From assembly GCA_038065125.1 (NCBI GenBank), contig JBBTRP010000072.1:1-31680 (forward strand): a stretch of DNA of 31,680 nucleotides, written 5' to 3'. Of the stretch, positions 30,597-31,680 are shown in pieces. The notes under the pieces were generated by a model, which worked only from the letters and a program-made list of their open reading frames with translations, was not told where the DNA came from and did not search any database. This DNA is from JBBTRP01 sp038065125 (GTDB taxonomy: Bacteria; Patescibacteriota; Patescibacteriia; JACQRZ01). Each line of letters opens with the position of its first letter. Position 1 is the stretch's first letter. Made by a program: the position numbers and the translations under genes.

Positions 30597-31661
30597 ATGG
30601 TAACCGAGGATCAACGCAATTCACTTTCCGGCAAATCCGCAGGACTTGAGCAGCAGCTCAAAGATCCCGCGATTTTTGCTGACCAAAAAACTTTTGCAGA
30701 CGTCTCACGCGAGTACTCGGAAGTCACAAACATTCTTGAAAAACTGCAGAAACTTGACGCGGCAACACAGGCAGTTGCGGACACAGAGAGCTTACTTTCC
30801 GACAACGCGATTGACGCAGGTCTTGCCGATCTCGCACGATCGGAACGGCAAAAACTCGGAGAAGAGATCACTGTACTGACAGCCGATATCGACGACTACT
30901 TTGCGCCACACGATCCCCTGGACGGCAAAAACGTGATCATGGAAATTCGCGCGGGCGCGGGCGGAGACGAGGCGTCGCTGTTTGCGGCAGAGCTCTTCCG
31001 TATGTATACGCTCTATAGCGATCAACAAAAGTGGAAGATAAGCCTCATCGCTGCCAATCGCATCGGCATCGGCGGTCTCAAGGAAGTAATTTTTCAAATT
31101 AATGGAACCAATGTGTACCGACACCTCAAATACGAGGCGGGTGTGCACCGCGTCCAGCGTGTTCCTGATACCGAGAAAAGCGGCCGCGTGCACACCTCTA
31201 CGGTTACGGTTGCGGTCCTTCCCGAAGCAGAAGAAGTGGACATCAAAATTGAACCAAAGGACTTACGAGTCGACACCTTCTGCTCTTCCGGCGCTGGAGG
31301 GCAGTCAGTCAATACCACGTACTCCGCTGTTCGCATCACGCACATTCCGACAGGGCTGGTGGTCTCCTGCCAGGATGAGCGCTCCCAGCAGCAAAACCGC
31401 GAGCGCGCGATGGTTGTGTTGCGCTCACGTCTCCTCGCCCTTGAGCAGGAAAAGCGGCAAGCTGCTATGGGCAGCATGCGCAAAAGCATGGTGGGATCAG
31501 GTGATCGATCGGAAAAAATCAGAACCTACAATTTCTCGCAAGACCGGATCACCGACCACCGAATCAAGGAGAACTGGCACAACATCACCGACATTCTGGG
31601 CGGCAACCTCGATCCAATCATGAAAGCATTGCGTGCGGCGGAAATTAGGGATACAGTTTGA
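30597..31661 (+). CDS. prfA: Peptide chain release factor 1
   Basis: 354 aa from the ATG at 30597 (MVTEDQRNSL); a TTG at 30579 would lie in the T-run of the terminator. The RF1 codon-reading tripeptide region reads RVPDTEKSGRVHTS (PDT, 190-192, in the place of PxT), and the catalytic GGQ is in SGAGGQSVNTT (GGQ 234-236). The GAGGDEASLFAAELFRMY segment is typical of the family. It releases peptides at UAA and UAG. It follows rpmE, a pairing common in bacteria. No Shine-Dalgarno is present. Confidence 0.97.
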   Translation: MVTEDQRNSLSGKSAGLEQQLKDPAIFADQKTFADVSREYSEVTNILEKLQKLDAATQAVADTESLLSDNAIDAGLADLARSERQKLGEEITVLTADIDDYFAPHDPLDGKNVIMEIRAGAGGDEASLFAAELFRMYTLYSDQQKWKISLIAANRIGIGGLKEVIFQINGTNVYRHLKYEAGVHRVQRVPDTEKSGRVHTSTVTVAVLPEAEEVDIKIEPKDLRVDTFCSSGAGGQSVNTTYSAVRITHIPTGLVVSCQDERSQQQNRERAMVVLRSRLLALEQEKRQAAMGSMRKSMVGSGDRSEKIRTYNFSQDRITDHRIKENWHNITDILGGNLDPIMKALRAAEIRDTV

Positions 31662-31680
31662 GGAATATGGGTTAGTGGTT

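Noticed and set aside
30597..31661. UGA recoding as in Gracilibacteria/Absconditabacteria, prompted by an RF1 gene
   Set aside because: Many complete genes here (gapA, gpmI, recJ, mid-operon overlaps) end at TGA exactly where their families end, so UGA is a stop; RF1 alone is uninformative.

Overview
The window reads as a chromosomal segment of a small-genome bacterium of the Candidate Phyla Radiation (Patescibacteria, probably Parcubacteria-like). This placement is inferred from very compact gene packing, many genes without a Shine-Dalgarno site, reduced-size enzymes and lineage-style GapA and methyltransferase sequences; I could not search a database. Several genes end in TGA and run as full-length family members, so UGA is a stop here.

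Layout. 1-3323: the 3' end of gltX, a coiled-coil M23 peptidase, a convergent secreted thermonuclease, a HAD hydrolase and a tiny membrane protein that ends at a terminator. 3330-8565 (minus): a tyrosine recombinase, homoserine dehydrogenase, a GT4 glycosyltransferase and a polyprenyl-phosphate sugar transferase. 8577-9405 (minus): an RNase P RNA gene about twice the usual size. 9479-14034 (minus): rnhA, recJ, two unknown membrane proteins and lepA. 14041-21731 (minus): a tight run pgk-eno-gpmI-proS-mreB-mreC that continues into lepA. Its only two sizeable spacers (gpmI/proS and mreB/mreC) are filled by two copies of one long palindromic element. 21837-24905 (minus): a small unknown protein, gapA, tsf and rpsB. 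25133-25444 (plus): an isolated unknown gene with its own promoter and terminator. 25543-28761 (minus): an overlapping three-gene cassette of two paralogous SAM methyltransferases and a phosphohistidine-domain protein. 28853-30043 (minus): a GC-rich PLP enzyme behind a perfect consensus promoter, probably acquired. 30251-31661 (plus): rpmE and prfA.

The genes cover lower glycolysis (gapA, pgk, gpmI, eno), cell shape (mreBC), translation (gltX, proS, rpsB, tsf, lepA, rpmE, prfA), nucleic-acid maintenance (recJ, rnhA, xer, rnpB) and surface polysaccharide synthesis. The most notable signals are (i) the palindromic element pair, whose arms and inner stems differ between copies yet stay self-complementary, (ii) the expanded RNase P RNA with hairpin and inverted-repeat insertions, (iii) telomere-like CCCTAA heptads directly before the start codons of tsf and rpmE and just before gapA, and (iv) the methyltransferase/phosphohistidine cassette.
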